Source: Nitrosovibrio tenuis (GTDB lineage Bacteria; Pseudomonadota; Gammaproteobacteria; Burkholderiales; Nitrosomonadaceae). From it: DNA of 64,000 nt. The notes under the pieces were generated by a model. That model did not search any database. It was not told where the DNA came from and worked only from the letters and a program-made list of their open reading frames with translations. Below are positions 18,856 through 30,817 of the stretch, one piece after another. The position numbers were made by a program, and so were the translations under genes. The DNA is taken from the NCBI RefSeq assembly GCF_900109785.1, contig NZ_FOBH01000003.1, positions 124,001-188,000 of the forward strand, written 5' to 3'. How positions within the stretch are numbered: the first letter of the stretch is position 1; each line of letters opens with the position of its first letter.

Positions 18856-20175
18856 TTAATCGTTTCTCTCGGTGAGATTCATGAATCGGTATTCCGCCGA
18901 CATCGCATGAGCTTGCAGACCCTCACCACGCGCCAGGATGGAAGCTATTTTGCCGAGCTCTGCCGAACCAGACTCTGACACCTGGATGATGCTGCTGCGT
19001 TTCTGGAAATCGTAAACGCCCAACGGCGACGAGAAACGCGCGGTACGTGAAGTGGGCAGTACGTGGTTGGGGCCGGCACAATAATCGCCGAGTGCTTCCG
19101 AAGTATGGCGCCCCAGGAAAATCGCGCCTGCGTGCCTGATTTTATCGAGCCATTTTTCCGGTTGGCCGACGGATAGTTCCAGGTGTTCCGGAGCGATGCG
19201 ATTGGCGATGGCGCAGGCGTCATCCAGATCGCGCACCTGGATCAAGGCGCCGCGGTTTTCGAGCGAGGCGCGTATAACCGTTTTGCGCGGCATGGCTTCC
19301 AATTGACGGGCAATGCTTGTTGCCACGTCATCGATAAAGCGGGCATCAGGGGACAGGAGGATGGCTTGCGCCAGCTCATCATGTTCAGCTTGAGAAAACA
19401 AATCCATCGCGATCCAGTCCGGATTCGTCTTGCCATCACAAATGACGAGAATTTCGGAGGGGCCCGCGAGCATGTCGATGCCCACAATGCCGAATACGCA
19501 GCGCTTGGCTGCTGCCACGTACGCATTACCGGGACCGACAATCTTGTCCACTCGCGGCACGGTTTGGGTGCCATAGGCGAGGGCGCCGACAGCTTGAGCG
19601 CCGCCAACGGTAAATACCCGGTCCACCCCGCAAATCGCTGCCGCAGCCAGCACCAGATCGTTGGTATCACCGCCGGGCGTGGGAACCACCATAATGAGCT
19701 CACTCACCCCGGCCACCTTAGCCGGGATTGCATTCATCAGTACGGAAGAAGGATAGGATGCTTTTCCGCCTGGAACGTAGAGCCCGACACGATCCAGAGG
19801 TGTTATCTTCTGGCCGAGCAGCGTACCATCAGGCTCCGTATAGCTCCACGATTGCAATAATTGTTTTTCATGATAGGCGCGTACTCGCCTGGCGGCGTAC
19901 TCCAGCGCGTCACGCCTCTCCACAGGCAATTTCCGCAGGGATTCCTGCAAGCGGTCATGAGGCAATTCAAGCTCCGCCACCGCCGTCGCGTCCAGGTGAT
20001 CGAAACGGAGGGTATACTCCAGCAGGGCTTTGTCGCCACGTTTTTTTATGTCTGCAAGAATAGCCGAAACCGTCGCGTATATTAACGCATCCTGAGCATC
20101 TTCAAAGGCCAGCAGTTTCTCCACCGCATCGTTAAAACCAACGTCGGTGGAGCGTAATCGTTTAATCTGAATCAT
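18856..20175 (-). CDS. hisD: Histidinol dehydrogenase
   Basis: A 439-residue zinc-dependent, NAD-linked four-electron dehydrogenase catalysing the last two steps to histidine. Signatures include [38 protein letters not shown], the zinc-ligand region FSQAEHDE, and [12 protein letters not shown]. The C-terminal [14 protein letters not shown] is conserved. Its length is normal. It lies 42 bp after hisG. Confidence 0.97.
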   Translation of the reverse strand: MIQIKRLRSTDVGFNDAVEKLLAFEDAQDALIYATVSAILADIKKRGDKALLEYTLRFDHLDATAVAELELPHDRLQESLRKLPVERRDALEYAARRVRAYHEKQLLQSWSYTEPDGTLLGQKITPLDRVGLYVPGGKASYPSSVLMNAIPAKVAGVSELIMVVPTPGGDTNDLVLAAAAICGVDRVFTVGGAQAVGALAYGTQTVPRVDKIVGPGNAYVAAAKRCVFGIVGIDMLAGPSEILVICDGKTNPDWIAMDLFSQAEHDELAQAILLSPDARFIDDVATSIARQLEAMPRKTVIRASLENRGALIQVRDLDDACAIANRIAPEHLELSVGQPEKWLDKIRHAGAIFLGRHTSEALGDYCAGPNHVLPTSRTARFSSPLGVYDFQKRSSIIQVSESGSAELGKIASILARGEGLQAHAMSAEYRFMNLTERND

Positions 20176-20217
20176 GGGAAAAGGTTTCAGGTTTCTTTCG
20201 TAGCGCTGTTTTCTGTT

Positions 20218-20862
20218 TTATTGCGGGATTGCGGCTGAAAAAGCATCCAGCATCGGCTGTATTATCTCCCGCTTCAATTTCAAAGCCGCCTGGTTGATGA
20301 CGAGGCGCGCGGAAATCGGCCTGATCTCTTCCACAGCCTTGAGATGGTTAGCCTTGAGCGTGTTCCCGCTTGACACCAGATCCACAATCGCATCCGCCAA
20401 CCCTACCAGCGGGGCAAGTTCCATCGAACCATAGAGCTTGATGAGATCCACGTGCATACCTTTTTCTGCAAAGTGTTCGCGCGCGGTTTGGAAATATTTA
20501 GTCGCCACACGCACTCGGGCTCCTCTGCCGACTGCGGATTCGTAATCGAAATCATCCCGTACCGCTACCATCATACGGCAGCGGGCGATATTCAAGTCGA
20601 GCGGCTGATAAAGTCCGGCGCCACCGTGCTCCAGCAATACGTCCTTGCCGGCAATGCCCATGTCCGCCGCGCCATATTGCACATAGGTAGGCACATCCGA
20701 AGCGCGTACGATGATAAGCCGTACATTATCGCGATTGGTGGCGAGGATCAGCTTGCGTGAAGTCTCGGGATCATCCAGCGCGACAATTCCTGCCGCTTTC
20801 AGGAGCGGCGCAGTATCGTCAAAAATACGGCCCTTGGAAAGGGCAATCGTGATACTCATCAT
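20218..20862 (-). CDS. hisG: ATP phosphoribosyltransferase, short form
   Basis: About 214 residues, the first enzyme of histidine synthesis. It starts [17 protein letters not shown], and shows [20 protein letters not shown] and the PRPP-loop region [15 protein letters not shown]. It ends without the C-terminal ACT-like regulatory domain found in the long form. Short HisG enzymes need the regulatory subunit HisZ, which is not in this window. Candidate starts are ATG at 20862 and 20859 or TTG at 20868, and there is no strong ribosome binding site. It opens the his-tat transcript. Confidence 0.94.
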   Translation of the reverse strand: MMSITIALSKGRIFDDTAPLLKAAGIVALDDPETSRKLILATNRDNVRLIIVRASDVPTYVQYGAADMGIAGKDVLLEHGGAGLYQPLDLNIARCRMMVAVRDDFDYESAVGRGARVRVATKYFQTAREHFAEKGMHVDLIKLYGSMELAPLVGLADAIVDLVSSGNTLKANHLKAVEEIRPISARLVINQAALKLKREIIQPMLDAFSAAIPQ

Positions 20863-21130
20863 GGGCAATTTGGGAAAAGCCGCATTTTACTCTAAAGCAG
20901 GTACGTCGGCGCGCTGGACAGCTGCAGGATGCAATGGCTATGCCGAGGGCTCCAGATAGCGTCTCCAAAAGTCCCCATCCGTCCATACGAATGGTCGTTC
21001 CGCGAAAACAGAATCTCAGGGGATATTCCCTGGGAAAATGGTAAAAAATGGGATTTGGCAGGGGCGAAAATCCACAGGATTCCCGCTTTTCGCAAAGGCG
21101 TATCGCTCGTAGTTCCACAGAAAGTTGGTT
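20863..21130. other. Intergenic region between lpdA and hisG, 268 bp
   Basis: This should contain the end of the sdh-lpdA transcript and the hisG promoter. A small hairpin (CAGGG / CCCTG, 6-nt loop) lies at 21017-21032. I see no his leader peptide run of histidines, so attenuation is not evident. Confidence 0.4.
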
Positions 21131-22594
21131 TTATATATGGATCGCCCGTTTGTCCACGCCCAACGCCGCCTCGTGCAGCACTTCGGATAGGGAAGGATGA
21201 GCATGAACAATGCGGGCGATATCCTCGCTGGTAGCGGAGAATTCCATTGCCACTACGGCTTCGGCAATCATTTCGGAAACGTAGGGGCCGATCATGTGAA
21301 CGCCGAGGATGCGGTCCGTGTCCGCATCTGCCAGCATCTTGACGAAACCACCCGTCTCCCCAAGCGCGCGCGCGCGTCCGTTTGCCATGAAAGGAAACTG
21401 CCCTGATTTATATTGAATCCCGGCTGCTTTCAATTCCTGCTCGGTCTTGCCCACCCAGGCAATTTCGGGCGAGGTATAGATCACCCAAGGGATAGCGTCC
21501 AGGTTCGCATGGCCCGCCTGGCCGGCAATGGATTCGGCCACCGCGACGCCTTCCTCGGACGCCTTGTGCGCCAGCATGGGCCCGCGTACCACGTCGCCGA
21601 CAGCGTATATGTTGGGCAGGTTCGTGCGGCAACTGGCATCGACCTCAATATAACCACGATCATCCAGTTTCAGGCCGACGTTTTCCGCGCCCAGGCCGGC
21701 GGTATTTGGAACCCGGCCGACTGCGACGATCAGTTTATCCACTTCGAGTTTTTGTAGATTACCCTCGGCATCCGCGGCATCAGTATACTCGACCGTAATA
21801 TTTCCTTCACTCGTCCTGATACTGCTTATCTGGATGCCAGTCCTTATCACCAGGCCCGATTCCCGGGTGAAGATTTTCCGCGCTTCTTTCGCCACCTGCT
21901 CGTCGGCTGCCATCAGAAACTGGGGCAGGGCTTCCAGAATGGTGACATCCGCGCCGAGCCTTCGCCATAGGCTACCCATTTCCAGGCCGATCACCCCACC
22001 GCCAATCACACCCAGCCGTTGGGGCACTTCTGTCAGCGCCAGTGCACCGGTATTGTCCAGTATTCGCTTATTGTCCACAGGTGCGAACGATAACGTGCGG
22101 GGCGTTGAACCGGTGGCAATGATAATGTGTTTTGCCTGAATGGTCTCCGCCTTATCCCCGTCCTTTACCTCGATCCGCCAGAAGATGCTGTTCTCGTCAT
22201 TCTCATTTTTTTTACTCTCAAGCAGCATCGCACGCCCATGCATCGAGGTTACTTTATTTTTCTTGAACAGCATGGCGACCCCGCCGGTGAAGTTGGAGAC
22301 GATCTTGTCCTTGCGCGAAATCATCACGGGAACACTCATCGATAGTCCTTCCACCGTAATACCATGAGCCGAGAACTTACGCGCGGCGCGTTCGTAATTC
22401 TCCGACGACTCCAGCAGCGCCTTGGACGGTATGCAGCCGACATTCAGGCAGGTGCCGCCCAGGCTGGGTTTTCCCTGAGGGTTTTTCCACTCGTCTATAC
22501 AGACCGTATTGAGCCCTAGCTGGGCGCAACGAATCGCCGCCACATAGCCGCCCGGACCAGCGCCTATTACTGCTACATCAAAAGATTGTGACAT
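21131..22594 (-). CDS. lpdA: Dihydrolipoyl dehydrogenase (E3)
   Basis: A 487-residue flavoprotein, the E3 of 2-oxo acid dehydrogenases. The FAD motif [10 protein letters not shown] is at about 11-20, the redox disulfide is Cys49/Cys54 in [13 protein letters not shown], the NAD motif is [10 protein letters not shown], and the C-terminal base lies in [14 protein letters not shown] chose the ATG at 22594 ([11 protein letters not shown]), because the sequence before it is not E3-like. It is third after sucA and sucB, so it most likely serves 2-oxoglutarate dehydrogenase. Confidence 0.96.
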   Translation of the reverse strand: MSQSFDVAVIGAGPGGYVAAIRCAQLGLNTVCIDEWKNPQGKPSLGGTCLNVGCIPSKALLESSENYERAARKFSAHGITVEGLSMSVPVMISRKDKIVSNFTGGVAMLFKKNKVTSMHGRAMLLESKKNENDENSIFWRIEVKDGDKAETIQAKHIIIATGSTPRTLSFAPVDNKRILDNTGALALTEVPQRLGVIGGGVIGLEMGSLWRRLGADVTILEALPQFLMAADEQVAKEARKIFTRESGLVIRTGIQISSIRTSEGNITVEYTDAADAEGNLQKLEVDKLIVAVGRVPNTAGLGAENVGLKLDDRGYIEVDASCRTNLPNIYAVGDVVRGPMLAHKASEEGVAVAESIAGQAGHANLDAIPWVIYTSPEIAWVGKTEQELKAAGIQYKSGQFPFMANGRARALGETGGFVKMLADADTDRILGVHMIGPYVSEMIAEAVVAMEFSATSEDIARIVHAHPSLSEVLHEAALGVDKRAIHI

Positions 22595-22665
22595 ATTCCT
22601 GATTATGAAAATAACATAAAATGGTGAAATAATTCCTTTAAGGAGCAAGGTGGGCTGCGATGCGC

Positions 22666-24033
22666 TCAGCCTTCGAGCAATGGGCTCATCGGATATTCCA
22701 GTGCTTCTTTCATCGCCACCAGGGAAAGCACAGCCTCGCGCCCGTCTATGATTCGATGATCATAGGATAACGCGAGGTAACACATTGGACGTATCACCAC
22801 CTGGCCATTCTCGGCCACCGGGCGATCCTTGGTGGCGTGTATGCCTAGAATGGCGCTTTGCGGCGGATTGATAATGGGGGTGGAAAGCATTGAACCGAAT
22901 ACGCCACCATTGGTGATTGAGAAGGTGCCGCCGGTCAATTCCTCAATGGTAAGTTTGCCGTCCTGAGCACGCTTGCCAAAATCGGCGATTTTCTTTTCAA
23001 TTTCGGCCCGCGACAGGGATTCCGCGTTACGCAGAATAGGAACAACCAGCCCGCGTGGGCTGCTCACTGCAATTCCAATATCATAATAATCGTGATAGAT
23101 GATGTCCTCCCCTTCCACCGATGCGTTGACAATGGGGAATTTTTTGAGCGCGGCGACCGCTGCCTTGACGAAAAACGACGTGAGGCCGAGCTTGACACCG
23201 TGCTCTTTCTCGAATTTTTCCTTATAGCGGGCACGCAAGTCCATGATCGGTTGCATGTTGACTTCGTTGAAGGTGGTGAGGATTGCCGCGGTGGATTGGG
23301 ACTGCACCAGTCGCTCGGCGATACGCGCCCGCAGCCGCGACATTCGAACCCGCCGTTCAAGCCGATCGCCCGCTGGTACCGGCGGGGAGACGGGCTTGGC
23401 TGAAACAGGGGGAACAGAAGGAACGGGCTGGGGGGAGGGCGCAGGGGGCATGGGTGGTGCGGCTTTATGTTCCACATGGGCCGATACGTCTTCTTTGGTG
23501 ATCCGGCCGCCGCGGCCAGTGCCCTGGATCGAACTTACTTCTCCTGCTTCAAGGTGTGCCTGCGCCGCGGCGCTCCGCGCGGCGGGCATCATCGCCGCGG
23601 TTGGCGCACCTGCCGAGGGAAGCTCCACAGGCTCCGGCACGGGCTTAGGCTTCGCTTCCGGCTTAGGCTCAGATACGGGCTCGGGCTTCGGCTCGGGCTC
23701 AAGTTTCACTTGGGACGGTTGGGCAGGCTCTGCGGCGGCAGGAGCGGGCGGGACCGAAACGGGCTCCGCACCCATAGCGGCCGATAAGGCTGCGGCTTCG
23801 GTATCGATTGAGGCAATGACCTCGCCGCTCGTTACAGTCGCTCCGTCGCCCTTGATGATTTTGGCCAGCACGCCTGTGGCAGGAGAGGGGAGTTCCAATA
23901 CGACTTTATCGGTTTCAATTTCGATCAGATTTTCGTCGCGTTCGACGCGTTCACCCTCTTTTTTTTTCCACGAGAGCAGTGTAGCTTCTGCGACCGATTC
24001 GGATAACAATGGAACTTTGACGTCGACGAGCAT
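22666..24033 (-). CDS. sucB: 2-oxoglutarate dehydrogenase E2, dihydrolipoyl succinyltransferase
   Basis: 455 residues. The N-terminal lipoyl domain carries the lipoyl Lys43 in ETDKVVLE. A long linker rich in Pro, Ala, Glu and Lys (about 95-150, with repeated EPKPE-like units) is followed by the E3-binding peripheral domain ([27 protein letters not shown]) and the catalytic domain ending [14 protein letters not shown] chose the ATG at 24033, which has AGGAG close upstream, 14 nt after sucA. The extended open frame to 24240 lies in sucA and is not real. Confidence 0.96.
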   Translation of the reverse strand: MLVDVKVPLLSESVAEATLLSWKKKEGERVERDENLIEIETDKVVLELPSPATGVLAKIIKGDGATVTSGEVIASIDTEAAALSAAMGAEPVSVPPAPAAAEPAQPSQVKLEPEPKPEPVSEPKPEAKPKPVPEPVELPSAGAPTAAMMPAARSAAAQAHLEAGEVSSIQGTGRGGRITKEDVSAHVEHKAAPPMPPAPSPQPVPSVPPVSAKPVSPPVPAGDRLERRVRMSRLRARIAERLVQSQSTAAILTTFNEVNMQPIMDLRARYKEKFEKEHGVKLGLTSFFVKAAVAALKKFPIVNASVEGEDIIYHDYYDIGIAVSSPRGLVVPILRNAESLSRAEIEKKIADFGKRAQDGKLTIEELTGGTFSITNGGVFGSMLSTPIINPPQSAILGIHATKDRPVAENGQVVIRPMCYLALSYDHRIIDGREAVLSLVAMKEALEYPMSPLLEG

Positions 24034-24047
24034 AAGCTCTCCTCTTA

Positions 24048-26882
24048 TTAAATTTCCTCGCGAAACGCCGCCGCGACCAATTCTTTCTGCTGAAGATTGT
24101 GTTTGGCCAGATATCCTACCGCCGGGGAGGCGGACGATGACCGCAATGCATAACCCAGCACTTGATCGGGGCGCATGTGCCTCAGCAGATAATGCTGTAT
24201 GCGGTGCCAGGCCCCCTGATTGCCAGGTTCCTCCTGACACCAGAGTATATCTCTGGCTCGCGGGTAGCGCTCGACCTCAACCTGGAAATCATCATGCGGA
24301 AAAGGATATAACTGCTCGATCCGGATAATCGCAACATCTTCGATTTTTTGTTCGCGGCGATAAGCCACCAGATCATAATAAATCTTGCCGCAGCAGGCGA
24401 TCATACGTCGGACATTTGAGGAATCGAGCTTTTCGGTTTCGGGAATGATGGGCTGAAACCTGCCATCGGCGAGATCCGTGAGGCTCGATACCGATTCCTT
24501 ATGGCGCAGCAGGCTTTTCGGGCTCATGAGGACGAGAGGTTTGCGCAGCGGGCGGAGCATCTGCCGCCGCAGCACATGAAACATCTGCGCCGGCGTGGAG
24601 GGGACACATACCTGAATATTATATTCGGCACATAATTGCAGATAGCGCTCCAGCCGGGCTGAGGAGTGTTCCGGTCCCTGACCCTCATAGCCGTGCGGAA
24701 GCATCATGACCAGGCCGCATAGCCGCCCCCACTTGGCTTCACCGGATGCGATGAACTGGTCTATCACGACCTGCGCCCCATTGGCAAAATCACCAAACTG
24801 CGCTTCCCATACCACCAGCTCATCCGGTTCCGCGGTGGCGTAACCATATTCAAAGCCGAGCACTGCTTCCTCCGACAATACCGAATCGATCACGGTGAAA
24901 TCGGGTTGCCCCGGCGCGATATGGCGCAGAGGAATATACGCGCCTTCGTTCCATCGTTCCCGGTTCTGGTCGTGCAGTACGGCGTGGCGGTGAAAAAATG
25001 TTCCTCGCGCCGAGTCCTGCCCTGAAATGCGTACCGCATACCCATCTTTCAAAAGCGCCGCGTACGCCAGGTTTTCCGCCATTCCCCAATCCAGCGGGAG
25101 CTTTCCCTCGGCCATTGAGCGGCGGTCAGCGGTGATTTTTTCCACGCGCGGGTGTAACTTGAATTTGCCTGGAATGTCGGTTAGCCGTTCGGCCAGATTC
25201 TTCAAATCCGCAATAGGAAGGCCGGTTTCGACCTGCATATCCCACTTGCTGTTCTTCAGGAAAGGCGTCCAGTCCACCGCATCCGGCGATTTGTAGCCAT
25301 ACACTATGGTCTTGTTAGGGTTGCGGCCCGCATCCATATCGTCGCGATAGGCTTTTACCATCCGCTCAGCCTCGCCGGGTTTGATGACGCCTTCAGCTTC
25401 CAGTTTGTCGGCATAGCGCTTGCGCGTACCGGGATGCCTGGCAATCAGCTTGTACATAAGAGGCTGAGTCACCATCGGTTCATCCTGCTCATTGTGGCCG
25501 AGCGTGCGGAAACAGACCATGTCCACGACCACATCCTTGTGGAACTTCATCCGAAAATCGAGCGCGATTTCTGTCACCATGACGACCGCTTCCGGATCAT
25601 CGCCATTGACATGAAAAATAGGCGCCTCGATCATTTTTGACACGTCAGTGCAATACAGCGTGGAGCGTGCGTCGCGCGGATCGGAGGTTGTGAAACCGAT
25701 CTGGTTGTTAATGATGATGTGCACCGTGCCCCCGGTGCCAAAACCGCGCGTCTGCGAAAGATTCAGGGTTTCCATTACTACCCCCTGAGCCGAATATGCA
25801 GCATCGCCATGCAACAGCACCGGCAAAACCAAGTCGCCATCTCTGTCCTTCAGGCGGTGCTGGCGGGCGCGTACCGAGCCCTCTACCACCGGATCCACGA
25901 TTTCCAGATGTGAGGGATTGAATGCCAGCGAGAGACGCATCACGCCGCCTGGAGTGGACACCGCCGAGGAGAAGCCCTGGTGGTATTTCACATCGCCCTC
26001 GGTCAACTCCTGCGCATGCTTGCCTTCGAATTCCTGGAACAGATCGGCTGGTAGTTTACCCAGGGTATTAACCAATACGTTGAGCCGTGCCCGGTGAGCC
26101 ATGCCGATAATCAGCTGCTGCACGCCCATCCCGCCGGCGCGTTGCAGCAAGTTATCCAATAGCGGAATCAGACTCTCGGCGCCTTCGCCAGAGAAGCGTT
26201 TCTGGCCGACATAGCGGGTGTGCAGGTATTTTTCCAAACCTTCCGCCGCGCTGAGGCGTTCAAGGATATGCCTTTTATACTCAGCGGAGTAACGGGGTTG
26301 CGCGCGGGAACCCTCAATGCGGTTCTGTATCCAGCGCTTATGCTCGGTGTCGGTAATATACATATACTCGACCCCGATAGTGCCGCAGTAGGTTTGCCGG
26401 AGCGTTTGCAGGATTTCACCAAGCGGCGCACGGGGGGCGCCCACCAATGAACCGGTGCCAAAAACAGTGCTCATATCCGCTTCAGTCAAGCCGTAGTATG
26501 CGGGGTCGAGTTCCGGGACGTGGGGTTTTTCCTGATGCTTGAGAGGGTCGAGATCGGCGTTGCGCACACCGAGAAAGCGGTAAGCATTGATCAGCTGCAG
26601 TACCGCTATCTGCTTACGCTCGGTTGTCAGGATGAGCTCGTCTTGCGCTGCTCCAGTAGCCGCAGCGGGCCGGCGACGCACCGCCTCCGTATTAGAACCA
26701 GCGGGGCCCGCCGCTTCCTCCGCTTTTTCCAACTGATCGAAATAGTCATGCCATTCCGGCGGAACAGATTCCGGTTGCCGCCGATATGCTTCGTATAGTC
26801 CTTCAATGAAGGGTGCATTCCCGCCTGACAGGAGAGAGTGGTTCACGTCCATAAGCAACTGCTGGCCCGAGGAGCTCATCAT
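24048..26882 (-). CDS. sucA: 2-oxoglutarate dehydrogenase E1
   Basis: About 944 residues. It is a thiamine-diphosphate enzyme decarboxylating 2-oxoglutarate. It begins near [13 protein letters not shown] and shows [40 protein letters not shown], the ThDP/Mg region [26 protein letters not shown], and [24 protein letters not shown]. The start could be ATG at 26882, 26879 or 26852, and the first lies 14 nt after the gltA stop with no obvious ribosome binding site. It works with SucB and LpdA. Confidence 0.95.
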   Translation of the reverse strand: MMSSSGQQLLMDVNHSLLSGGNAPFIEGLYEAYRRQPESVPPEWHDYFDQLEKAEEAAGPAGSNTEAVRRRPAAATGAAQDELILTTERKQIAVLQLINAYRFLGVRNADLDPLKHQEKPHVPELDPAYYGLTEADMSTVFGTGSLVGAPRAPLGEILQTLRQTYCGTIGVEYMYITDTEHKRWIQNRIEGSRAQPRYSAEYKRHILERLSAAEGLEKYLHTRYVGQKRFSGEGAESLIPLLDNLLQRAGGMGVQQLIIGMAHRARLNVLVNTLGKLPADLFQEFEGKHAQELTEGDVKYHQGFSSAVSTPGGVMRLSLAFNPSHLEIVDPVVEGSVRARQHRLKDRDGDLVLPVLLHGDAAYSAQGVVMETLNLSQTRGFGTGGTVHIIINNQIGFTTSDPRDARSTLYCTDVSKMIEAPIFHVNGDDPEAVVMVTEIALDFRMKFHKDVVVDMVCFRTLGHNEQDEPMVTQPLMYKLIARHPGTRKRYADKLEAEGVIKPGEAERMVKAYRDDMDAGRNPNKTIVYGYKSPDAVDWTPFLKNSKWDMQVETGLPIADLKNLAERLTDIPGKFKLHPRVEKITADRRSMAEGKLPLDWGMAENLAYAALLKDGYAVRISGQDSARGTFFHRHAVLHDQNRERWNEGAYIPLRHIAPGQPDFTVIDSVLSEEAVLGFEYGYATAEPDELVVWEAQFGDFANGAQVVIDQFIASGEAKWGRLCGLVMMLPHGYEGQGPEHSSARLERYLQLCAEYNIQVCVPSTPAQMFHVLRRQMLRPLRKPLVLMSPKSLLRHKESVSSLTDLADGRFQPIIPETEKLDSSNVRRMIACCGKIYYDLVAYRREQKIEDVAIIRIEQLYPFPHDDFQVEVERYPRARDILWCQEEPGNQGAWHRIQHYLLRHMRPDQVLGYALRSSSASPAVGYLAKHNLQQKELVAAAFREEI

Positions 26883-26895
26883 TGGTAAAAGCGGT

Positions 26896-28197
26896 TTACG
26901 TGCGTAATGCAAGGGGCACCACATCACGCGTGGTGGCACCCGTGTAAAGCTGGCGCGGTCGTCCTATTTTGTATTCGGGATCGGAAATCATTTCATTCCA
27001 TTGAGCAATCCAGCCTGCCGTGCGCGCCATGGTAAATATGGCGGTGAACATCGAAGGGGGGATGCCCAATGCGCGCTGCACGATGCCTGAATAAAAATCG
27101 ACATTGGGGTAGAGTTTTCTGGCAATGAAATACTCATCCTCCAGCGCGATTTTCTCCAATCTGAGTGCCAGCTTGAATAAACGGTCGTCATGCAACCCAA
27201 GTTCATCCAGCACCTCATGGCAGGTTTCACGCATCAGTTTCGCGCGTGGATCGAAGTTCTTATATACCCGGTGCCCAAATCCTACCAGTCTGAAGGGGTC
27301 ATTTTTGTCTTTGGCGCGGTTAATATACTCGCCAATGCGGGATTCATCGCCGATCTCTTCCAGCATATTCAGGCAGGCCTCGTTTGCTCCGCCATGTGCC
27401 GGTCCCCAAAGGCATGCAATACCTGCGGAAATGCAGGCAAATGGGTTCGCCCCGCTGGAGCCGGCAAGCCGCACGGTCGAAGTCGAAGCATTCTGCTCGT
27501 GATCGGCATGCAGAATCAATATACGATCCAGCGCCCGTGCCAGCACCGGGTTGGGCTTATATTCCTCAGCAGGCGTGGCGAACATCATATGCATGAAATT
27601 TTCCGCGTAATTAAGACTATTGCGCGGATAGACGAATGGCTGGCCAATATTGTATTTGTATGCCATTGCGGTAATTGTCGGCAACTTCGCTATCAGGCGA
27701 AAAGCCGACAGCTCGCGGTGCGAGGCATCCGAAATATCCATCGCGTCATGGTAAAAAGCCGACAGCGCGCCGACCACGCCAACCATGACCGCCATCGGAT
27801 GAGCATCCCGCCTGAAGCCCGTGTAAAAACGCGCCAGTTGCTCATGCACCATCGTATGTTCCTTGATGGTGAGGTCGAAAGAAGTTTTTTGCTGGGCGTT
27901 GGGCAACTCTCCGTTCAGCAGCAAATAACACACTTCCATAAAATCGCACTGTACTGCCAGCTGTTCGATCGGATAACCGCGATAAAGGAGAATGCCTTTA
28001 TCGCCGTCTATAAACGTTATTTTGGAGCTGCTGCTGGCGGTGGAAAGAAAACCGGGGTCGTAAGTAAATACGCCGGCTCTAGAATATAGAGTGCGAATAT
28101 CCACTACGTCCGGGCCCATGGTCCCGGCCAGGATGGGAAATTCAAGCGGCTGGCTGCCATTGCCTAGATCGAGTACCGCTGCACGTTTATTTTCCAT
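26896..28197 (-). CDS. gltA: Citrate synthase, type II
   Basis: A 433-residue hexameric-type citrate synthase that condenses oxaloacetate and acetyl-CoA. Active-site histidines are in [27 protein letters not shown] and [14 protein letters not shown], and the Asp in the [17 protein letters not shown] region. Its length and the N-terminal beta domain match type II, NADH-sensitive enzymes. It is embedded in the TCA operon between sdhE and sucA. Confidence 0.97.
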   Translation of the reverse strand: MENKRAAVLDLGNGSQPLEFPILAGTMGPDVVDIRTLYSRAGVFTYDPGFLSTASSSSKITFIDGDKGILLYRGYPIEQLAVQCDFMEVCYLLLNGELPNAQQKTSFDLTIKEHTMVHEQLARFYTGFRRDAHPMAVMVGVVGALSAFYHDAMDISDASHRELSAFRLIAKLPTITAMAYKYNIGQPFVYPRNSLNYAENFMHMMFATPAEEYKPNPVLARALDRILILHADHEQNASTSTVRLAGSSGANPFACISAGIACLWGPAHGGANEACLNMLEEIGDESRIGEYINRAKDKNDPFRLVGFGHRVYKNFDPRAKLMRETCHEVLDELGLHDDRLFKLALRLEKIALEDEYFIARKLYPNVDFYSGIVQRALGIPPSMFTAIFTMARTAGWIAQWNEMISDPEYKIGRPRQLYTGATTRDVVPLALRT

Positions 28198-28228
28198 ATT
28201 GTTCCCTAGTATTTTTATTTCTCAAAGA

Positions 28229-28465
28229 CTACTGTCTAACCGTTCGCAACAGGCGCAGTACCGATTGTGAACTTTCATCGTCTGCCTCCTTCTGCACAAT
28301 CATATCCCATAAGTCACTATCCGAAAGGTTCAGCAAAGTCTCGAATTGCCGGAGCTCGGCTTCATCCAGTCGAGCGTAATGCTCATCCACGAAGCGTTGC
28401 AGGATAACATCCAGTTCCAGTAGCCCGCGCCGGCAGCGCCAGCGGGCACGCTCCAGTTCCCTCAT
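28229..28465 (-). CDS. sdhE: Succinate dehydrogenase flavinylation factor SdhE
   Basis: A 78-residue helical protein of the SdhE/SDHAF2/YgfY family. The RGLLELD segment is the hallmark RGxxELD motif that contacts SdhA during covalent FAD attachment. It overlaps sdhB by 4 nt, which fits its role in complex assembly. Confidence 0.93.
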   Translation of the reverse strand: MRELERARWRCRRGLLELDVILQRFVDEHYARLDEAELRQFETLLNLSDSDLWDMIVQKEADDESSQSVLRLLRTVRQ

Positions 28466-29157
28466 ACTGTCCGTTTGATCATCATATCCTTAATACTCTC
28501 AATAGCACTGGTTGGGTTCAAACCCTTGGGACATACGTCCACGCAATTCATAATGGAGTGGCAGCGGAACAGACGATACGGATCTTCGAGGTAATCCAGC
28601 CGCTCGGCGGTAGCCTGGTCGCGGCTATCTGCGAGAAAGCGATACGCCTGCAACAATCCCGCTGGCCCGACGAATTTGTCAGGATTCCACCAGAATGAGG
28701 GGCATGCGGTAGAGCAACATGCGCACAAGATGCATTCGTAGAGTCCATCCAGCTCGGCCCTTTCTTCGGGTGATTGCAACCGCTCGGTTTCCGGCGGCGG
28801 ATCATTATTGATGAGATAAGGCTTGATAGAATGATATTGCTTGAAGAATTGCGTCATGTCCACGATCAGGTCGCGTATCACCGGCAATCCGGGCAAGGGG
28901 CGCAATGTTACCGGCTCCTTCAGTCCCGCTACCGGAGTGATGCATGCCAATCCATTGCGGCCGTTAATGTTCATTGCGTCCGATCCGCATACTCCTTCCC
29001 GGCAGGAACGGCGCAAGCTCAAACTGTCGTCCACGGTCTTTATCCGCACCAGCGCATCCAGCAGCATTCTGTCTGCCGGCTCCAGCATAATGTCATAATT
29101 CTGCATGTACGGTCTTTCGTCCTTGTCGGGATCGAAACGGTAGATCGAGAAATTCAT
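28462..29157 (-). CDS. sdhB: Succinate dehydrogenase iron-sulfur subunit
   Basis: A 231-residue subunit passing electrons from SdhA flavin to quinone. The [2Fe-2S] cysteines are in SCREGVCGSDAMNINGRNGLAC. The [4Fe-4S] and [3Fe-4S] ligands lie in CILCACCSTACPSFWW and CHSIMNCVDVCPKGLNP. It is normal in length, but separated from sdhA by zwf, an unusual order. Confidence 0.97.
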   Translation of the reverse strand: MNFSIYRFDPDKDERPYMQNYDIMLEPADRMLLDALVRIKTVDDSLSLRRSCREGVCGSDAMNINGRNGLACITPVAGLKEPVTLRPLPGLPVIRDLIVDMTQFFKQYHSIKPYLINNDPPPETERLQSPEERAELDGLYECILCACCSTACPSFWWNPDKFVGPAGLLQAYRFLADSRDQATAERLDYLEDPYRLFRCHSIMNCVDVCPKGLNPTSAIESIKDMMIKRTV

Positions 29158-29224
29158 GTCTGATACCTCGGTTATCTAACGTGTTGCAAAGAATACCGGC
29201 TTGAAATCAGTGGAAGGGTGAAAT

Positions 29225-30739
29225 TCAGTAGGCCTGCAGGTCGCCGCCTTCCGGATTCAGGGAGTGGCGCCAGAACTGATCCTCATTGTCGAACAAACGG
29301 TATGTGCCTCGCGGGCCCCAGCTTCCCGCCTGATAGCCATTGATAAAACCACGTTCCATTGCCCATACCTTGATGATGGGGTCCACCGCGCGCCATGCCC
29401 ATTCCACTTCATCGATGCGGAGAAACAGGGAGTGATCGCCCTGCATGACATCCAGCAACAAGCCTTCGTAGGCGTCATAATCCTCTTCGCTGCTCTTGCG
29501 ATAGGTTGCGTCCAAACTGAGAGTACGGGTGTTCAGGTCAAGTCCCGGTACTTTGACCTGGATCTCCATCTTTAGACAATCATCAGGTTGAATGCCCAGC
29601 AGGATCCAGTTCGGATGCGGCAATTCGCGATGCGAGTGGCGCAGTAAATCACGTGGAGGACTTTTGAAGCGGATGCAGATTGCTGAACTGTTTTCCGCCA
29701 TGCGTTTGCCAGTGCGCAGGTAGAATGGGACTCCCGCCCAACGCCAGTTGTCGATGAACAGTTTCAGCGCTGCATACGTTTCGGTAGTACTATCCGGCGC
29801 CACGCCCGGCTCATCCAGATAGCCAGGCACGGGTTTGCCGTCAATAATTCCCGCGGTATATTGTCCGCGGAACGCATGGGCGTGTACTGAATTCTGCGTG
29901 ATCGGCCGTATTGCTTTCAGCACTTTTACTTTCTCATCCCGCAAATGCTCTGCGGATAGCGTTACCGGTGGTTCCATGGCCACCAATGCCAGCAACTGCA
30001 ACAAATGACTCTGAATCATATCGCGCAATGCGCCGACTCCCTCGTAATAATCGGCCCGCCCCTCGACGCCCAATGTTTCGGAATGGGTAATCTGCACGTG
30101 GTCGATATAGTGGTTATTCCATAGCGGCTCAAACAATATATTGGCGAAGCGAAACACGATCACGTTCTGGACAGTGCCTTTGCCGAGATAATGGTCGATG
30201 CGATAAATTTGCGGCTCATTCAAGTGATGGTACAGGCTCCTTTGCAGGGTCTGGGCACTGAGCAGGTCATAGCCGAACGGTTTTTCGATCACTACACGGC
30301 ACCAGCCCTTATTCTGCTTGAGGAGGCCTACCGTACCAAGCTTGTCGATAATTGACGGAAACTCGGAAGGTCGTACCGCCATATAAAAGACGAGATTGGG
30401 AGAGAACCCCGGAGTTTCTTCCAGTTTTTTCTGTAGATTCTGATAAGCATCACCGCTCCCGGGGGGATTGGGATGATAGTGCAGCCTGGCGCGGAAACGC
30501 TTGAACACCTCCTCGTCGAGCCCGCCGGGAAAACGTGACTGCAACATGCCAGAAACTTCTTCGATCCACTGGTCATCGTTCCACGGCTCCAGGCTGCAAC
30601 CCACTATGGCCATTTTTTCAGGCAGTCGTTTGGCAACATCCAGCCGGAACAGAGCAGGGATCAGCTTCCGCCGTGACAAATTTCCGTTTGCTCCGAAAAT
30701 CACCACAACACATGGCTCGATAGTTTTCATGTCCAGCAT
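29225..30739 (-). CDS. zwf: Glucose-6-phosphate dehydrogenase with altered cofactor site
   Basis: A 504-residue G6PDH oxidising glucose 6-phosphate to the lactone. The substrate site is recognisable: IEKPFGYDL, RIDHYLGK (Asp182/His183), VEGRADYYEGVGALRDM and FYLRTGKRM. The nucleotide loop reads FGANGNLSRRK and the second-strand end reads IVGCSLEPW. Aligned to E. coli Zwf, Lys18 becomes Asn18 and Arg50 becomes Leu50, the residues that bind the NADP 2'-phosphate. The motif DHYLGKE also ends in Gly188 rather than Glu. NAD preference is therefore likely but inferred. Start ATG at 30739 has GAGG upstream. It lies between sdhA (78 bp) and sdhB (67 bp). Confidence 0.92.
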   Translation of the reverse strand: MLDMKTIEPCVVVIFGANGNLSRRKLIPALFRLDVAKRLPEKMAIVGCSLEPWNDDQWIEEVSGMLQSRFPGGLDEEVFKRFRARLHYHPNPPGSGDAYQNLQKKLEETPGFSPNLVFYMAVRPSEFPSIIDKLGTVGLLKQNKGWCRVVIEKPFGYDLLSAQTLQRSLYHHLNEPQIYRIDHYLGKGTVQNVIVFRFANILFEPLWNNHYIDHVQITHSETLGVEGRADYYEGVGALRDMIQSHLLQLLALVAMEPPVTLSAEHLRDEKVKVLKAIRPITQNSVHAHAFRGQYTAGIIDGKPVPGYLDEPGVAPDSTTETYAALKLFIDNWRWAGVPFYLRTGKRMAENSSAICIRFKSPPRDLLRHSHRELPHPNWILLGIQPDDCLKMEIQVKVPGLDLNTRTLSLDATYRKSSEEDYDAYEGLLLDVMQGDHSLFLRIDEVEWAWRAVDPIIKVWAMERGFINGYQAGSWGPRGTYRLFDNEDQFWRHSLNPEGGDLQAY

Positions 30740-30817
30740 GTTTTATCCCTCATCGCCGACCTGCGCGCATCGTGAAGCGTGAGTAGTGGCACTGCCCATA
30801 CCGCTCATATATTGTTA

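Noticed and set aside
20863-21130. Histidine attenuator upstream of hisG
   Set aside because: No short open frame with a run of histidine codons and no clear terminator/antiterminator pair.
23243-24328. 361-residue plus-strand open frame antisense to sucB
   Set aside because: It arises from the GC-rich repeated linker of sucB read on the other strand; Gly/Ser-rich and without domain signals.
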